This document shows, one piece after another, positions 54,208 through 64,000 of a stretch of 64,000 bases of DNA (the stretch's first letter is position 1; each line of letters begins with the position of its first letter). The notes below the pieces were generated by a model. That model searched no databases and was not told where the DNA came from. It saw nothing but the letters and a program-made list of their open reading frames with translations. Both the position numbers and the translations under genes were made by a program. Origin of the DNA: Actinomadura craniellae (GTDB lineage Bacteria; Actinomycetota; Actinomycetes; Streptosporangiales; Streptosporangiaceae); assembly GCF_003289645.1 (NCBI RefSeq), contig NZ_QLYX01000021.1, positions 62,001 to 126,000 of the forward strand, given 5' to 3'.

Positions 54208-55102
54208 GGCGGTCGGGGAGTTCCGCGGCGTAGGACTCCTTGACCACGTCGAGGTGGTGCCAGGATTCGCGGATCGTCGCGCCGGGCACGGTGCGGATCG
54301 CGTCGAGCACGGTGACCAGCTCGGCCCGGGTGGCCGCCTCCGCCTGGCCGACGATGTCGTACCGCCCGAACCCGGTCGCCACGTACCGGACGCCGTCCTG
54401 GCGGGCCACCGAGTCGGCCACCTGGCGCAGCCCGCCGGAGACCACGATGCCGAACCCGCCGAGCTCGGCGGCACCGAGGGCGAGCGGATCGGCGAGCCCG
54501 GTCACCTGGATGACCCCGGTGCGCATCAACCGGACCACCCGGGCCCGGGTGGCGGCCTGCGACAGCCCGATGATCTGGGCCAGCCGGGTGTAGGGCGCCC
54601 GGCCGTCGCGTTGCAGCTCCTGGAGCAGCCGCCAGTCAATGTCGTCGAGCTGGATCTCACCGAGGTCGCGGACCACCGAGTGGGCGTCGCGCACCGTCGC
54701 CACTGACCGGAAGACCTCGGCCGTGCGCACCCCGGCCGTGCGCCGCAGCTCGTCCACCTCCGTGGCGAGCGCGTCGTCGTCCCGGGTCCGCACCTGGGCG
54801 ACCAGGTCGTGCGGGCCGGCGGTGAGCGCGATGAAGCTCACCGCCGGGCGCTGGGCGAGCGCCTCGGCCACCTTTCGGGCCGCTCCCGCCACGGTGATCG
54901 AGAGGTGCCCGATCGCTCCGGTGCCCACCACCGCGGAGTGGACGATGCCGACGACCCGCACCACCTCCGTCTCCAGCAGGTGTTGCACGCGGGCCCGCAC
55001 GGCGGTGCGGGACAGGCCGACGTGGTCGGCCAGGGCCTGGAACGTCGCCCGGCCATCCCGCTGGAGCTCGCGGACGAGCACGGCGTCGACCGCATCCAGC
55101 AC
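54194..55102 (-). CDS. Lrp/AsnC regulator with two fused units
   Basis: A 302-residue protein made of two consecutive AsnC-like halves. The first has an HTH (ELQRDGRATFQALADHVGLS) and a ligand domain (SFIALTAGPHDLVAQVRTRD). The second repeats the pattern: IDWRLLQELQRDGRAPYTRL, then SQAATRARVVRLMRTGVIQV, then YVATGFGRYDIVGQAEA. Such fusions occur in actinomycetes. GTG at 55102 follows AGGAGGAG. The promoter lies inside a 9-bp inverted repeat, so it probably represses itself. Its ligand is unknown; no amino acid gene is adjacent. Confidence 0.87.
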   Translation of the reverse strand: MLDAVDAVLVRELQRDGRATFQALADHVGLSRTAVRARVQHLLETEVVRVVGIVHSAVVGTGAIGHLSITVAGAARKVAEALAQRPAVSFIALTAGPHDLVAQVRTRDDDALATEVDELRRTAGVRTAEVFRSVATVRDAHSVVRDLGEIQLDDIDWRLLQELQRDGRAPYTRLAQIIGLSQAATRARVVRLMRTGVIQVTGLADPLALGAAELGGFGIVVSGGLRQVADSVARQDGVRYVATGFGRYDIVGQAEAATRAELVTVLDAIRTVPGATIRESWHHLDVVKESYAAELPDRPLLG

Positions 55103-55145
55103 GGGTCTCCTCCTCGACAGGCAATGAATGGTTTTGTCACCGCTT

Positions 55146-55194
55146 GCAAGATCATTCCACTTCGGAGCGGTTCTCCGTCAAATATTGATCTTGC
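55146..55194 (-). promoter_or_regulatory. AsnC-type operator and promoter of the double AsnC gene
   Basis: Perfect 9-bp arms GCAAGATCA (55146-55154) and TGATCTTGC (55186-55194) lie 40 bp apart centre to centre, close to four helical turns. Reading the minus strand, a -35 (TTGACG, 55181-55176) starts 5 nt past the first arm, and a -10-like AATGAT (55156-55151) overlaps the second; the spacer is 19 nt. Binding at both arms would cover the promoter. The inverted repeat is seen directly; the promoter is inferred. Confidence 0.6.
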
Positions 55195-57190
<1,996 letters not shown>

Positions 57191-57444
57191 AGAACGGCCG
57201 ATTCCCGCGACGCACGGTAATCGTTCCGGCGGGGGTGGTGAGAATCTCCGCAGACCGGCAACAAAAACGGATCTTCATCCTGGGGAGGGCACGGCACCCG
57301 GCAACGACAGGAATATCCTGAACAGGTCAGGCACGTGAGAATCGTCACCGCTCGTACTGGATGCCCCAGTGAGCAATCCACCGGCTCGACTCGTGCGTCC
57401 AATATGTGACACAGCCTTTCAGGGTGCGTGGGATCGGAGCCTCG

Positions 57445-58896
57445 ATGGGGAGACGTGCGGGCAAACGGCGCGCCAGATCGGGTGGCGCCCTTCGGGACCG
57501 CCCGAAACTTCCGCATGCCCTCGGCCTGACCCTCGCCTCGGCGCTCGTCTGGGGGGTCGCCCACCTCGTGGCCGGCCGCAAGGTCGCCGGCGGGCTGCTC
57601 CTGTCGCTCTACACCCTCCTGCTCCTGGCCGGCGGCGCGCTCGCCGTCTGGTTCCAGCAGGACCTGCTCCAGATCGCGGTGCAGCCGGAGTGGTTGTCGC
57701 GCATCGCGGCGGGCGTCCTCGTGTTCGGACTGGTCTGGATCGCGGTGATCGTCTGGTCCTACGCGACGGTACGGCCCGGCGGGCTGTCGTTCGCGCCCCG
57801 CACCGCCGGGGTGCTGGTCGTGACGGTGCTGTGCCTGGCCGTCGCCGTCCCGGTCGGCTGGACGGCGCGCAGCACCTACCTCTACCGTGACACGCTGACG
57901 AGCATCTTCGGGGACGACGGCGGCATCACCATCGACCGCGAGGACCCCTGGAAGGGCCGGGACCGGGTCAACATCCTGCTGCTGGGCGGCGACGCCGCCA
58001 GCAACCGGGTCGGGGTGCGCACCGACAGCATGACCGTGGCCAGCATCGACACCCGCACCGGCAACACCGTGCTGCTCAGCCTGCCGCGCAACCTCGAGAG
58101 CTTCCCCATGCCGGCGGGCCCGGCCCGCAACCGGTTCCCCTACGGCTTCACCGGCGACGGCGCGATGACGCCCGGCCTGCTCAACGAGGTCTACCAGTAC
58201 GCCGAGGACCACCCCGACATGGTCCCGGGCAAGACCAAGGACCGGCGCGGCCCCGCGCTCGTCAAGGGCACCATCGGTGAGATCCTCGGCCTGTCCATCG
58301 ACTATTACATCCTCGTCGACATGTTCGGCTTCGCCGAGATCATCGACGCCATGGGCGGGGTCCGGGTCAAGATCGACCAGCCGATCCCCTACGGCCTGCG
58401 CGGCGAGGTGCTGCAGGCCGGTGACCGCAGGCTCAGCGGCAAGGAAGCCCTGTGGTACGGCCGGTCGCGCAGCAACAGCGACGACTACGTGCGGATGGGC
58501 CGGCAGAAGTGCCTGATGCGGGCGATCGCCCAGCAGGCCGACCCGCAACGGGTGCTCACCCAGTTCGAGCGGCTGGCCACCGCCACCCGGCGCGCGATCT
58601 CCACTGACATCCCGGCGGGCCTGCTGCCCGCGCTGGTCGACCTGTCGGGCAAGTTCCGCGACGGCGGGAAGATCCAGAGCCTCCAGTTCGTCCCGCCGCT
58701 CATCCATACCGGCAACCCCGACTTCGCGCTGATCCGGCGGCTGACCGCACAGGCGATCAGCGACCGCGAGCGCCGCCCGTCCCGGCCGGCCACGCCCACC
58801 GCGCGGCCGAACGGCCCGCGCACCCCGGTCGCCGGCACCGCGGCCCCGCAGCAGCAGCCCAAGCCGGTGTCGCTGGACGCGACCTGCCCCTCGTGA
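57445..58896 (+). CDS. LytR-CpsA-Psr (LCP) family protein
   Basis: A 483-residue membrane protein. Unlike the usual single anchor, it has about four hydrophobic segments in the first 145 residues (LGLTLASALVWGVAHLVAG through GVLVVTVLCLAVAVPVGW). The extracellular LCP domain carries RTDSMTVASIDTRTGNTVLL, SLPRN, DAMGGVRVKIDQPI and the Arg-rich WYGRSRSNSDDYVRMGRQ. LCP proteins attach glycopolymers such as teichoic acid or arabinogalactan to peptidoglycan. ATG 57445 follows GGAG. The C-terminal 50 residues are a disordered Pro-rich tail. Confidence 0.9.
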   Translation: MGRRAGKRRARSGGALRDRPKLPHALGLTLASALVWGVAHLVAGRKVAGGLLLSLYTLLLLAGGALAVWFQQDLLQIAVQPEWLSRIAAGVLVFGLVWIAVIVWSYATVRPGGLSFAPRTAGVLVVTVLCLAVAVPVGWTARSTYLYRDTLTSIFGDDGGITIDREDPWKGRDRVNILLLGGDAASNRVGVRTDSMTVASIDTRTGNTVLLSLPRNLESFPMPAGPARNRFPYGFTGDGAMTPGLLNEVYQYAEDHPDMVPGKTKDRRGPALVKGTIGEILGLSIDYYILVDMFGFAEIIDAMGGVRVKIDQPIPYGLRGEVLQAGDRRLSGKEALWYGRSRSNSDDYVRMGRQKCLMRAIAQQADPQRVLTQFERLATATRRAISTDIPAGLLPALVDLSGKFRDGGKIQSLQFVPPLIHTGNPDFALIRRLTAQAISDRERRPSRPATPTARPNGPRTPVAGTAAPQQQPKPVSLDATCPS

Positions 58897-58915
58897 GACC
58901 GGGCCGACCGCAGGG

Positions 58916-59323
58916 TCACTCGGGCCGTTCGATCCGTACGGCCTCCTCCTCGGCCGTGTAGCCCCCGCCGTCCGCACCGACGTCGTTGGCCACCGCGTCC
59001 TTCTCCCGGTCCGGATGGGCGCCCTCGTCCTCCGCCACCAGCCGCCCGGCCGCTTCGCCCTCGTCCTGCCAGCGCGGCCAGGCCAGCTCCGGATCGTCGT
59101 CCGACACCGTCGGTTCGGGCTGTTCCCTGGCCAGCCTGAGGTCCAGCGGCTCGCCCGCCAGCTGCTCCTCGGCGGTGGTGCCGTACTCGTCGACCGCCAC
59201 CGGCTCGTCGCCGGGCAGCGGCATCTCCTGGGGATCCTCGGCCCACGCCTGCTCCGGCGTGCCGTCCTGCAGGTCCGGAACGCCCTCGTCCTCAAGCCGG
59301 GATCGCGGATCACGCTCGGTCAC
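58916..59323 (-). CDS. DUF5709 protein
   Basis: A 135-residue very acidic, soluble protein with EDEGVPDLQDGTPEQAWAED at the start, DEYGTTAEEQLAGEPLDLRL in the middle and GYTAEEEAVRIE at the end. This pattern is DUF5709, found in streptomycetes and relatives; function unknown. It is convergent with the LCP gene (19 nt apart) and divergent from the enolase-like gene. Confidence 0.8.
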   Translation of the reverse strand: MTERDPRSRLEDEGVPDLQDGTPEQAWAEDPQEMPLPGDEPVAVDEYGTTAEEQLAGEPLDLRLAREQPEPTVSDDDPELAWPRWQDEGEAAGRLVAEDEGAHPDREKDAVANDVGADGGGYTAEEEAVRIERPE

Positions 59324-59478
59324 GGTGTCCCCCTCCTCGTTCCCTCGTGGCCTTTTCAGTCCGCCGGGGCGGTGATGACCGCCCTACCCCCCAGACCCGG
59401 ACGAATCCCGATGTCACCGCCGCTCCGCAGAAGGGGGATCATGGATGTAGACGAACTTCGAGGTGGGAGGCGGCGCGG

Positions 59479-60537
59479 GTGCCACGAATCCAGGGCTGTA
59501 CGGCCTTCCGGGTGGCGGTGCCGCGCGGCCGGCGGCCGGAGAGCATCGTCGTCCGGCTCACCGGTGACGACGGCACCGCCGGCTGGGGTGAGGTGGGCTG
59601 CCCGGCCGAGGCCGGCCGTCCCGAGCCCTGGTCCGACATCGAGGAACGGCTCGCTCCGGCGCTGCTGGGGCTGGCCTGGGACCGGCCCGAGGACGTCTCC
59701 GCGGTCACCGAACTGGGCACCCGGCAGGCCGCCGCCGCGGTCGACACGGCCTGCTGGGACCTGTGGTGCAAGATCAAGGGAATGCCGCTGGCGCACGCGC
59801 TGGGCGGCACCCGCACCTCCATCGCGACCGGCACCCAGGTGACCGCCGAACTGCCGGAGACGCTGGTGGAGCAGGTGAACCGGCAGATCGGCGGCGGCCA
59901 CACCCGGGTCACCGTGCGGGTACGCCCGGGCAGCGACATCGAGCCGATCCGCGCGGTCCGGCACGCCTATCCGGCGCTCGCCCTGGTGGCCGACTGTGGC
60001 GGCGCCTACACCGAGTCCTCCGGTGACCTCGCCGCGCTGGAGGCGCTGGACGCCTACGGGCTGCTGGCGATCGCGCACCCGTTCGACGCCACCGACCTGG
60101 CCGCGCACGCCCGGCTGCAACGCCGGATCGGCACCCCGCTCTGCCTGGCCGCCGGCGACCTCGACACCCTGGACGCGGCGATCTCCCTGGAGGCGGGCCG
60201 GGCGCTGAACCTACGCATCGACCTGTCGGGCGGGCTCACCGCGGCGCGGGCCGCGCACGACCGGGCCTACGCGGCCGGCTGGGATGTCTGGTGCTCCGGG
60301 TCCGGCGGCCTGGGCATCGGCCAGGCCGCCACCGTGGCCCTGGCCAGCATGCCGGGATGCACCCTGCCCAGCGACGTGTCCGACCCGGCGGGCGGGCCCG
60401 CCTTCGTCTCGCCGCCGGTCCGGTCCTCCGGCGGGGTCGTCGCGGTGCCCCTCACCCAGCCGGGCCTCGGCCACGACATCGACGAGGCGCTCCTCGCCCG
60501 CCTGGCGGCCCGGACGCTGCGGGTCCCGGCCGGTTGA
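59479..60537 (+). CDS. Enolase-superfamily protein lacking most catalytic residues
   Basis: A 352-residue protein with the fold of o-succinylbenzoate synthase or N-acylamino acid racemase: capping domain (TAGWGEVGCPAEAGRPEP, AAAAVDTACWDLWCKIKGMP) then barrel. The catalytic positions differ: KLKIEPG is here TVRVRPG; the first metal Asp remains (ALVADCGGAY); the second ligand IEQP is IAHP; the third CLDES is CLAAG; and NIKPGRVGG is NLRIDLSGG. It is therefore probably not a normal lyase or racemase. GTG 59479 has GGGAGG 8 nt upstream. No menaquinone genes are near. Confidence 0.78.
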   Translation: MPRIQGCTAFRVAVPRGRRPESIVVRLTGDDGTAGWGEVGCPAEAGRPEPWSDIEERLAPALLGLAWDRPEDVSAVTELGTRQAAAAVDTACWDLWCKIKGMPLAHALGGTRTSIATGTQVTAELPETLVEQVNRQIGGGHTRVTVRVRPGSDIEPIRAVRHAYPALALVADCGGAYTESSGDLAALEALDAYGLLAIAHPFDATDLAAHARLQRRIGTPLCLAAGDLDTLDAAISLEAGRALNLRIDLSGGLTAARAAHDRAYAAGWDVWCSGSGGLGIGQAATVALASMPGCTLPSDVSDPAGGPAFVSPPVRSSGGVVAVPLTQPGLGHDIDEALLARLAARTLRVPAG

Positions 60538-60599
60538 TCCCGGTTCCGCTCCGAGCACACCTGGCGCCCTTGGAGGCGGACGTTCCCGCCCGGGTCGTG

Positions 60600-60623
60600 T
60601 CCCGAAATCCCGAAATCCCGAAA
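60600..60623 (+). repeat. Three tandem copies of TCCCGAAA
   Basis: A 24-nt perfect array of an 8-nt unit, between the enolase-like gene and the convergent RDD gene. It could be a small regulatory or terminator-related element, or chance slippage. Confidence 0.45.
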
Positions 60624-60654
60624 TAAGGTCGGCGGCCTCGCTTCGAGACGGGCC

Positions 60655-61599
60655 TCAGTCCTGTGGCGGGCCGGGCTGCGCGGGCCCGGGCGGGAGCGGC
60701 GGCGCGGGCGGGGAGCGGTCGGGCCGCAGCCGCCTCCCCAGCCGGCGGCCGGCCTGCCGGGCGGAATCCGCGGGCAGCGCCCGGCGCACCTGCCCGCCGA
60801 GATCCGGAGCCTGGCGAAGCCGCTCGGCGGTCTGCCGGCCGAGTTCCCGGGCCTGCCGGACCCGCTCGTGCTCGGCCAGGTGGAGCGCCCCGGACTGGGC
60901 GCCGCCCACGGCCTGCCGGGCTCCGTGCAGCACGGCCCGTCCCGCCGCTTCGTAGGTCCGCGCGCGGACAGCCGCCGTGCCCGCCGCCCGGTCGCCCAGG
61001 CTGCGCCGGCCGCCCGCCAGCACGGGCAGCGCGTTCGCCCAGAAGGCGGCCACCGCCAGCAGCCAGCACAGCACCGCCACCACCGGCTCGCCGTGCAGCA
61101 GCAGCACGAACGCCAGCGAGATGAGGGCCGTGTCGGTGAGGGTGGTGACGGCCGCCCGGCGGACCGCCCGGCCCGCGGTCGGCCGGGTCCCGCCGGGCGC
61201 GCCGACCCGGACGTCGGCGAGGGCCTTGCCGAGCGTGCGCCCCCGCCAGACGAGTGCGGTGAACTGGTAGAGGAACTGGATCGCCACCAGGACGGCGAAG
61301 GCCAGCGTGATCAACAGCACCGTCGTGTCCCACGCCCGGGTGAGCTGCTCCGTTCCGGCGCCGAGTTCGCCTCCGGAGCGGACGACCGCCCACATCCCGG
61401 TCCGCACCGTGTACTGGGCGGCCCCACGCTCCACGACGAAAATGATCACGGAGTAGACCGCGGTGCCCAGCCCGAACGCGACGGCCAGCATCAGCCCGAA
61501 GTCGACCGCCCAGGCCAGGGCCCGCCGGAACAGCGGCGCGGCGTCGCTCCTGCCGGGCGGCGGGACGGGGGGCGGGACCGGAGGCGGTGGGCCGTACAC
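60655..61599 (-). CDS. RDD-family membrane protein
   Basis: A 314-residue protein with a Pro-rich N-terminus (MYGPPPPVPPPVPPPG), an RDD domain of three or more helices (RALAWAVDFGLMLAVAFGLG, FLYQFTALVWRGRTLGKALA), and an Arg/Ala-rich C-terminal tail from about residue 235 that may be soluble and extended. RDD proteins are widespread and of uncertain transport or anchoring role. It is followed by a Pro-rich end (PPAPPLPPGPAQPGPPQD). Confidence 0.78.
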   Translation of the reverse strand: MYGPPPPVPPPVPPPGRSDAAPLFRRALAWAVDFGLMLAVAFGLGTAVYSVIIFVVERGAAQYTVRTGMWAVVRSGGELGAGTEQLTRAWDTTVLLITLAFAVLVAIQFLYQFTALVWRGRTLGKALADVRVGAPGGTRPTAGRAVRRAAVTTLTDTALISLAFVLLLHGEPVVAVLCWLLAVAAFWANALPVLAGGRRSLGDRAAGTAAVRARTYEAAGRAVLHGARQAVGGAQSGALHLAEHERVRQARELGRQTAERLRQAPDLGGQVRRALPADSARQAGRRLGRRLRPDRSPPAPPLPPGPAQPGPPQD

Positions 61600-61681
61600 G
61601 GCGCGGTCTCCCGAAGATCGCCGATGGGGACGCCCAGAGCGTAAGGCGCCCGGAGCCCGGCCGCCACCCGGTCCCGCGAAT

Positions 61682-62836
61682 TCAGTACGACTTGGGCAGT
61701 CCCAGCGAGTGCTGGGCGACGTAGTTCAACACCATCTCCCGGCTGACCGGGGCGATCCGCATCAGCCGGACCGTCCCCGACAGCATTCCGACCCCGTACT
61801 CGGTGGTCAGCCCGTTGCCGCCGTGCGTCTGGATGGCCTGGTCGACGCAGTGCACCGCGGCCTCCGCGGCGGCGTACTTGGCCATGTTCGCGGTCTCACC
61901 CGCACCGAGATCGTCGCCGGAGTCGTACAGCCATGCGGCCTTCTGTCCCATCAGCCGCGCCAGCTCCAGCTCGATCTTCGCCGCGGCCAGCGGGTGGGCG
62001 ATGCCCTGGTGCGCGCCGATCGGGACCTTGAAGACCTCCCGCTGCCCGGCGTACGTCACCGCCTTGCCGAGTGCCAGGCGGGCGATGCCGGCGCCCATCG
62101 CCGCGGCCATGATCCGCTCGGGATTGAGCCCGGCGAACAGCTGGGTCAGCCCGCCGTCCTCGTCTCCGATCAGCGCCTCGTACGGCAGGGTCACGTCGTC
62201 GAGGTGGCAGACGAACTGCTTCTCCGGCGAGACGATCTCCATCTCGATCGGCGTCCAGGTGAAGCCGGGGGTGTCCGTCGGCACGATGAACAGCGAGGGC
62301 CGCAGGGTGCCCTTCTGGTCCGCGGTCCGGGCGACGAAGAGCACCGCGTCGACCTCGTCCACCCCCGAGATGAAGGTCTTCTGGCCGTTGAGCACCCAGC
62401 CGTCGCCGTCCCGCCGGGCGGTGGTGGTGATGCGGTGCGAGTTGGAGCCGGCGTCCGGCTCGGTGATCGCGAAGGCCATCTTGACCGTCCCCTCCGCGAA
62501 CTGGGGCAGCCAGTGCCGCTTCTGCTCCTCCGTGCCGGAGCGGGCGATGATCGTCGCGCAGATCGCCGGTGAGACCACCATGAGCAGCAGCGGGCAGCCC
62601 GCCGCCGCCAGTTCCTCGCAGACCGCGGCCAGATCGCCGATGCCGCCGCCGCCTCCGCCGTACTCCTCCGGCACGTTGACGCCCAGGTAGCCCAGCCGGG
62701 CCGCCTCGGTCCACAACTCGTCCGTCTTGGCTCCACTACGAGCCTTCTCCACGAAATACTCGGATCCGTACTTCTCACCCAGTTCGGCTACCGCGGCGCG
62801 CAGCGCCAGCCGCTCGTCCGACTCGACGAAACCCAT
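61682..62836 (-). CDS. Acyl-CoA dehydrogenase
   Basis: A 384-residue flavoenzyme. It has AITEPDAGSNSHRITTTARR, NGQKTFISGVDEVDAVLFVA and GTVRLMRIAPVSREMVLN. The C-terminal FEGT motif of the other acyl-CoA dehydrogenase in this window is absent; instead LNPERIMAAA places a Glu where isovaleryl- and long-chain-type members keep the base. The start overlaps the carboxylase stop by 1 nt (TGATG), so the two are coupled; together they resemble branched-chain (leucine) degradation clusters, but that is inference. Confidence 0.88.
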   Translation of the reverse strand: MGFVESDERLALRAAVAELGEKYGSEYFVEKARSGAKTDELWTEAARLGYLGVNVPEEYGGGGGGIGDLAAVCEELAAAGCPLLLMVVSPAICATIIARSGTEEQKRHWLPQFAEGTVKMAFAITEPDAGSNSHRITTTARRDGDGWVLNGQKTFISGVDEVDAVLFVARTADQKGTLRPSLFIVPTDTPGFTWTPIEMEIVSPEKQFVCHLDDVTLPYEALIGDEDGGLTQLFAGLNPERIMAAAMGAGIARLALGKAVTYAGQREVFKVPIGAHQGIAHPLAAAKIELELARLMGQKAAWLYDSGDDLGAGETANMAKYAAAEAAVHCVDQAIQTHGGNGLTTEYGVGMLSGTVRLMRIAPVSREMVLNYVAQHSLGLPKSY

Positions 62837-64000
62837 CAGGAATCCCCTTCTGAGATCACGGCGAGGACCGCTCCGGCCTCGACCTGCTGTCCTACGTGCA
62901 CACCGACCCCGGCGACCATCCCGGCCGCCGGCGCCGTGACACGGTGCTCCATCTTCATCGCCTCCAGCACCACCAGGGTCTGGCCGGCCGTCACGGCGGC
63001 GCCGGGCCGGGTCTCGACCCGGACGACCGTGCCGGGCATGGGCGCCAGCAACGAGCCCGGGGCGACCTTGTCGGCCGGATCGGTGAAGCGCGGCAGGGCG
63101 CGCAGGGCCACCGCGCCCAGCCCGGAGTCCACGTGGACGCGGTCGCCGATCTGGCGGACCGTGAACCGCCGCCGCACCCCCGCCGTCTCCAGGGTGACCG
63201 TCCGGTCAGCCGGACTCCCCGCCACCGAGACGAGCCCGACGTCCTCATGGCCCTCGGCGCGCAGCCCGGCGCGGGTCAGCCGGTAAGCCACCTCGATCTC
63301 CCCGTCCGGCGCCGCGTAGGACCGGCGCTGCGGCGCCGACGTCACGTTGCGCCAACCGGACGGCAGCCCGCCCAGCGCCGGCGCCCGGTCCCGGGCGTCC
63401 GCCGCCGCGGCGAGCGCGGCGGCCAGCGCCGACAGCCGGACGGCCGCGGCCTCCGGCGGAGCCGCCAGAACCTTGGGCCCGAGCCGGTCGAGGTAGCCGG
63501 TGTCGGTCTCCCCCGCGAGGAAGGACGGCTCGGCCAAAATCCGGACGAGCAGGTCACGGTTGGTGTCCGGGCCGTGGATGCGGGCGCCGCGCAGGGCCGC
63601 GGCCAGCCGCCGGGCAGAGGCCGCCCGGGTCGGCGCCCAGGCGATCACCTTCGCGAGCATCGGGTCGTAGTGCGTCCCGATCACGGTGCCGTCCGTCACG
63701 CCGGTGTCGAGCCGTAGCCCGTACCCGTCCGGCACGGCGAACTCGGCGTCCACGCCCGGCACGTCGAAGGTGTGCAGGGGGCCGCTGGAGGGCCGCCAGT
63801 CCTCGGCCGGGTCCTCCGCGTACAGCCGCACCTCCACGGCGTGGCCGCGCGGCTCGGGCGGTCGCCCGGGCAGCCGGGCGCCCTCGGCGATCTCGAGCTG
63901 AAGGCGGACCAGGTCCAGCCCGTACCGGCACTCGGTGACCGGGTGCTCGACCTGCAGCCGGGTGTTGACCTCCAGGAAGAAGAACCGGTCGTCGGCGGCG
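62836..64000 (-). CDS. Acyl-CoA carboxylase biotin-carrying alpha subunit, partial (5' end outside)
   Basis: The visible 387 C-terminal residues contain the end of the biotin carboxylase domain (FFFLEVNTRLQVEHPVTE, then AVEVRLYAEDPAEDW), a linker, and the biotin carboxyl carrier domain with its biotinylated Lys in LVVLEAMKMEH. It would carboxylate an acyl-CoA together with a beta subunit not seen here. It is translationally coupled to the acyl-CoA dehydrogenase downstream. The N-terminal ATP-grasp part lies beyond the right edge. Confidence 0.92.
   Translation of the reverse strand, partial: AADDRFFFLEVNTRLQVEHPVTECRYGLDLVRLQLEIAEGARLPGRPPEPRGHAVEVRLYAEDPAEDWRPSSGPLHTFDVPGVDAEFAVPDGYGLRLDTGVTDGTVIGTHYDPMLAKVIAWAPTRAASARRLAAALRGARIHGPDTNRDLLVRILAEPSFLAGETDTGYLDRLGPKVLAAPPEAAAVRLSALAAALAAAADARDRAPALGGLPSGWRNVTSAPQRRSYAAPDGEIEVAYRLTRAGLRAEGHEDVGLVSVAGSPADRTVTLETAGVRRRFTVRQIGDRVHVDSGLGAVALRALPRFTDPADKVAPGSLLAPMPGTVVRVETRPGAAVTAGQTLVVLEAMKMEHRVTAPAAGMVAGVGVHVGQQVEAGAVLAVISEGDS

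Overview
The window is a contiguous piece of chromosome from a high-GC actinomycete. The evidence is dense GC-rich coding, frequent GTG and TTG starts with clear Shine-Dalgarno sequences, and an actinobacterial gene set: isocitrate lyase with a RamB-type regulator, glucosyl-3-phosphoglycerate synthase, an Rv1264-like adenylate cyclase, a FolP2-like protein, a GuaB1-type IMPDH/GMP reductase, LCP and L,D-transpeptidase cell-wall enzymes, and a CHAP protein behind a c-di-AMP riboswitch. A member of Streptosporangiales (Actinomadura/Thermomonospora-like) is plausible, but that is inference. I see no prophage, insertion sequence, CRISPR array, rRNA or tRNA.

Layout. 1-9.4 kb: partial thyX, a small membrane protein, a fused trpEG with a Trp-codon leader, an acyl-CoA dehydrogenase with a TetR regulator, gpgS, and ramB divergent from aceA. 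9.5-12.6 kb: a three-gene ABC-2 exporter and a membrane protein. 12.8-18.8 kb: a large polytopic membrane protein, a tandem pair of related envelope proteins, an aldehyde dehydrogenase and a conserved unknown. 18.8-24 kb: thioesterase/HxlR divergent pair, LysE exporter, a YkvA-like protein, an LLM oxidoreductase, a PucR regulator and a class II aldolase. 24.3-29 kb (mostly minus strand): secreted coiled-coil peptidase-like protein, HNH nuclease, adenylate cyclase, glyoxalase-like protein, flavin disulfide reductase-like protein. 29-33 kb: orphan histidine kinase, SRPBCC protein, zinc alcohol dehydrogenase. 33-39 kb: methylmalonyl-CoA mutase operon with its MeaB GTPase and a GNAT protein. 39.5-42.7 kb: riboswitch-controlled CHAP protein, L,D-transpeptidase lipoprotein, membrane protein. 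42.8-49.8 kb: DUF2786 protein, LysR/aminotransferase pair, CocE-like hydrolase, unknown protein, CGNR zinc-finger regulator, FolP2-like protein. 50-55 kb: GDP-mannose 4,6-dehydratase with an apparent CTG start, a UBP zinc finger protein, LysR, Na+/H+ antiporter, and a double-domain AsnC regulator. 55.7-64 kb: GuaB1-type enzyme, LCP protein, DUF5709, a degenerate enolase-superfamily protein, an RDD protein, and an acyl-CoA dehydrogenase/acyl-CoA carboxylase operon that leaves the window.

How the genes work together. One theme is acyl-CoA, propionate and acetate carbon flow: two acyl-CoA dehydrogenases, a biotin-dependent carboxylase, methylmalonyl-CoA mutase, isocitrate lyase and a thioesterase. 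A second is the cell envelope: CHAP, L,D-transpeptidase, LCP, GDP-mannose dehydratase, GpgS and the coiled-coil protein. The most notable regulatory DNA is a Trp leader/attenuator before trpEG, a ydaO-type c-di-AMP riboswitch before the CHAP gene, and a 9-bp inverted repeat framing the AsnC promoter. The most unusual proteins are an enolase-superfamily member that has lost most catalytic residues, the CHAP protein with an odd topology, and the tandem envelope-protein pair. No clearly new multi-gene system was found.
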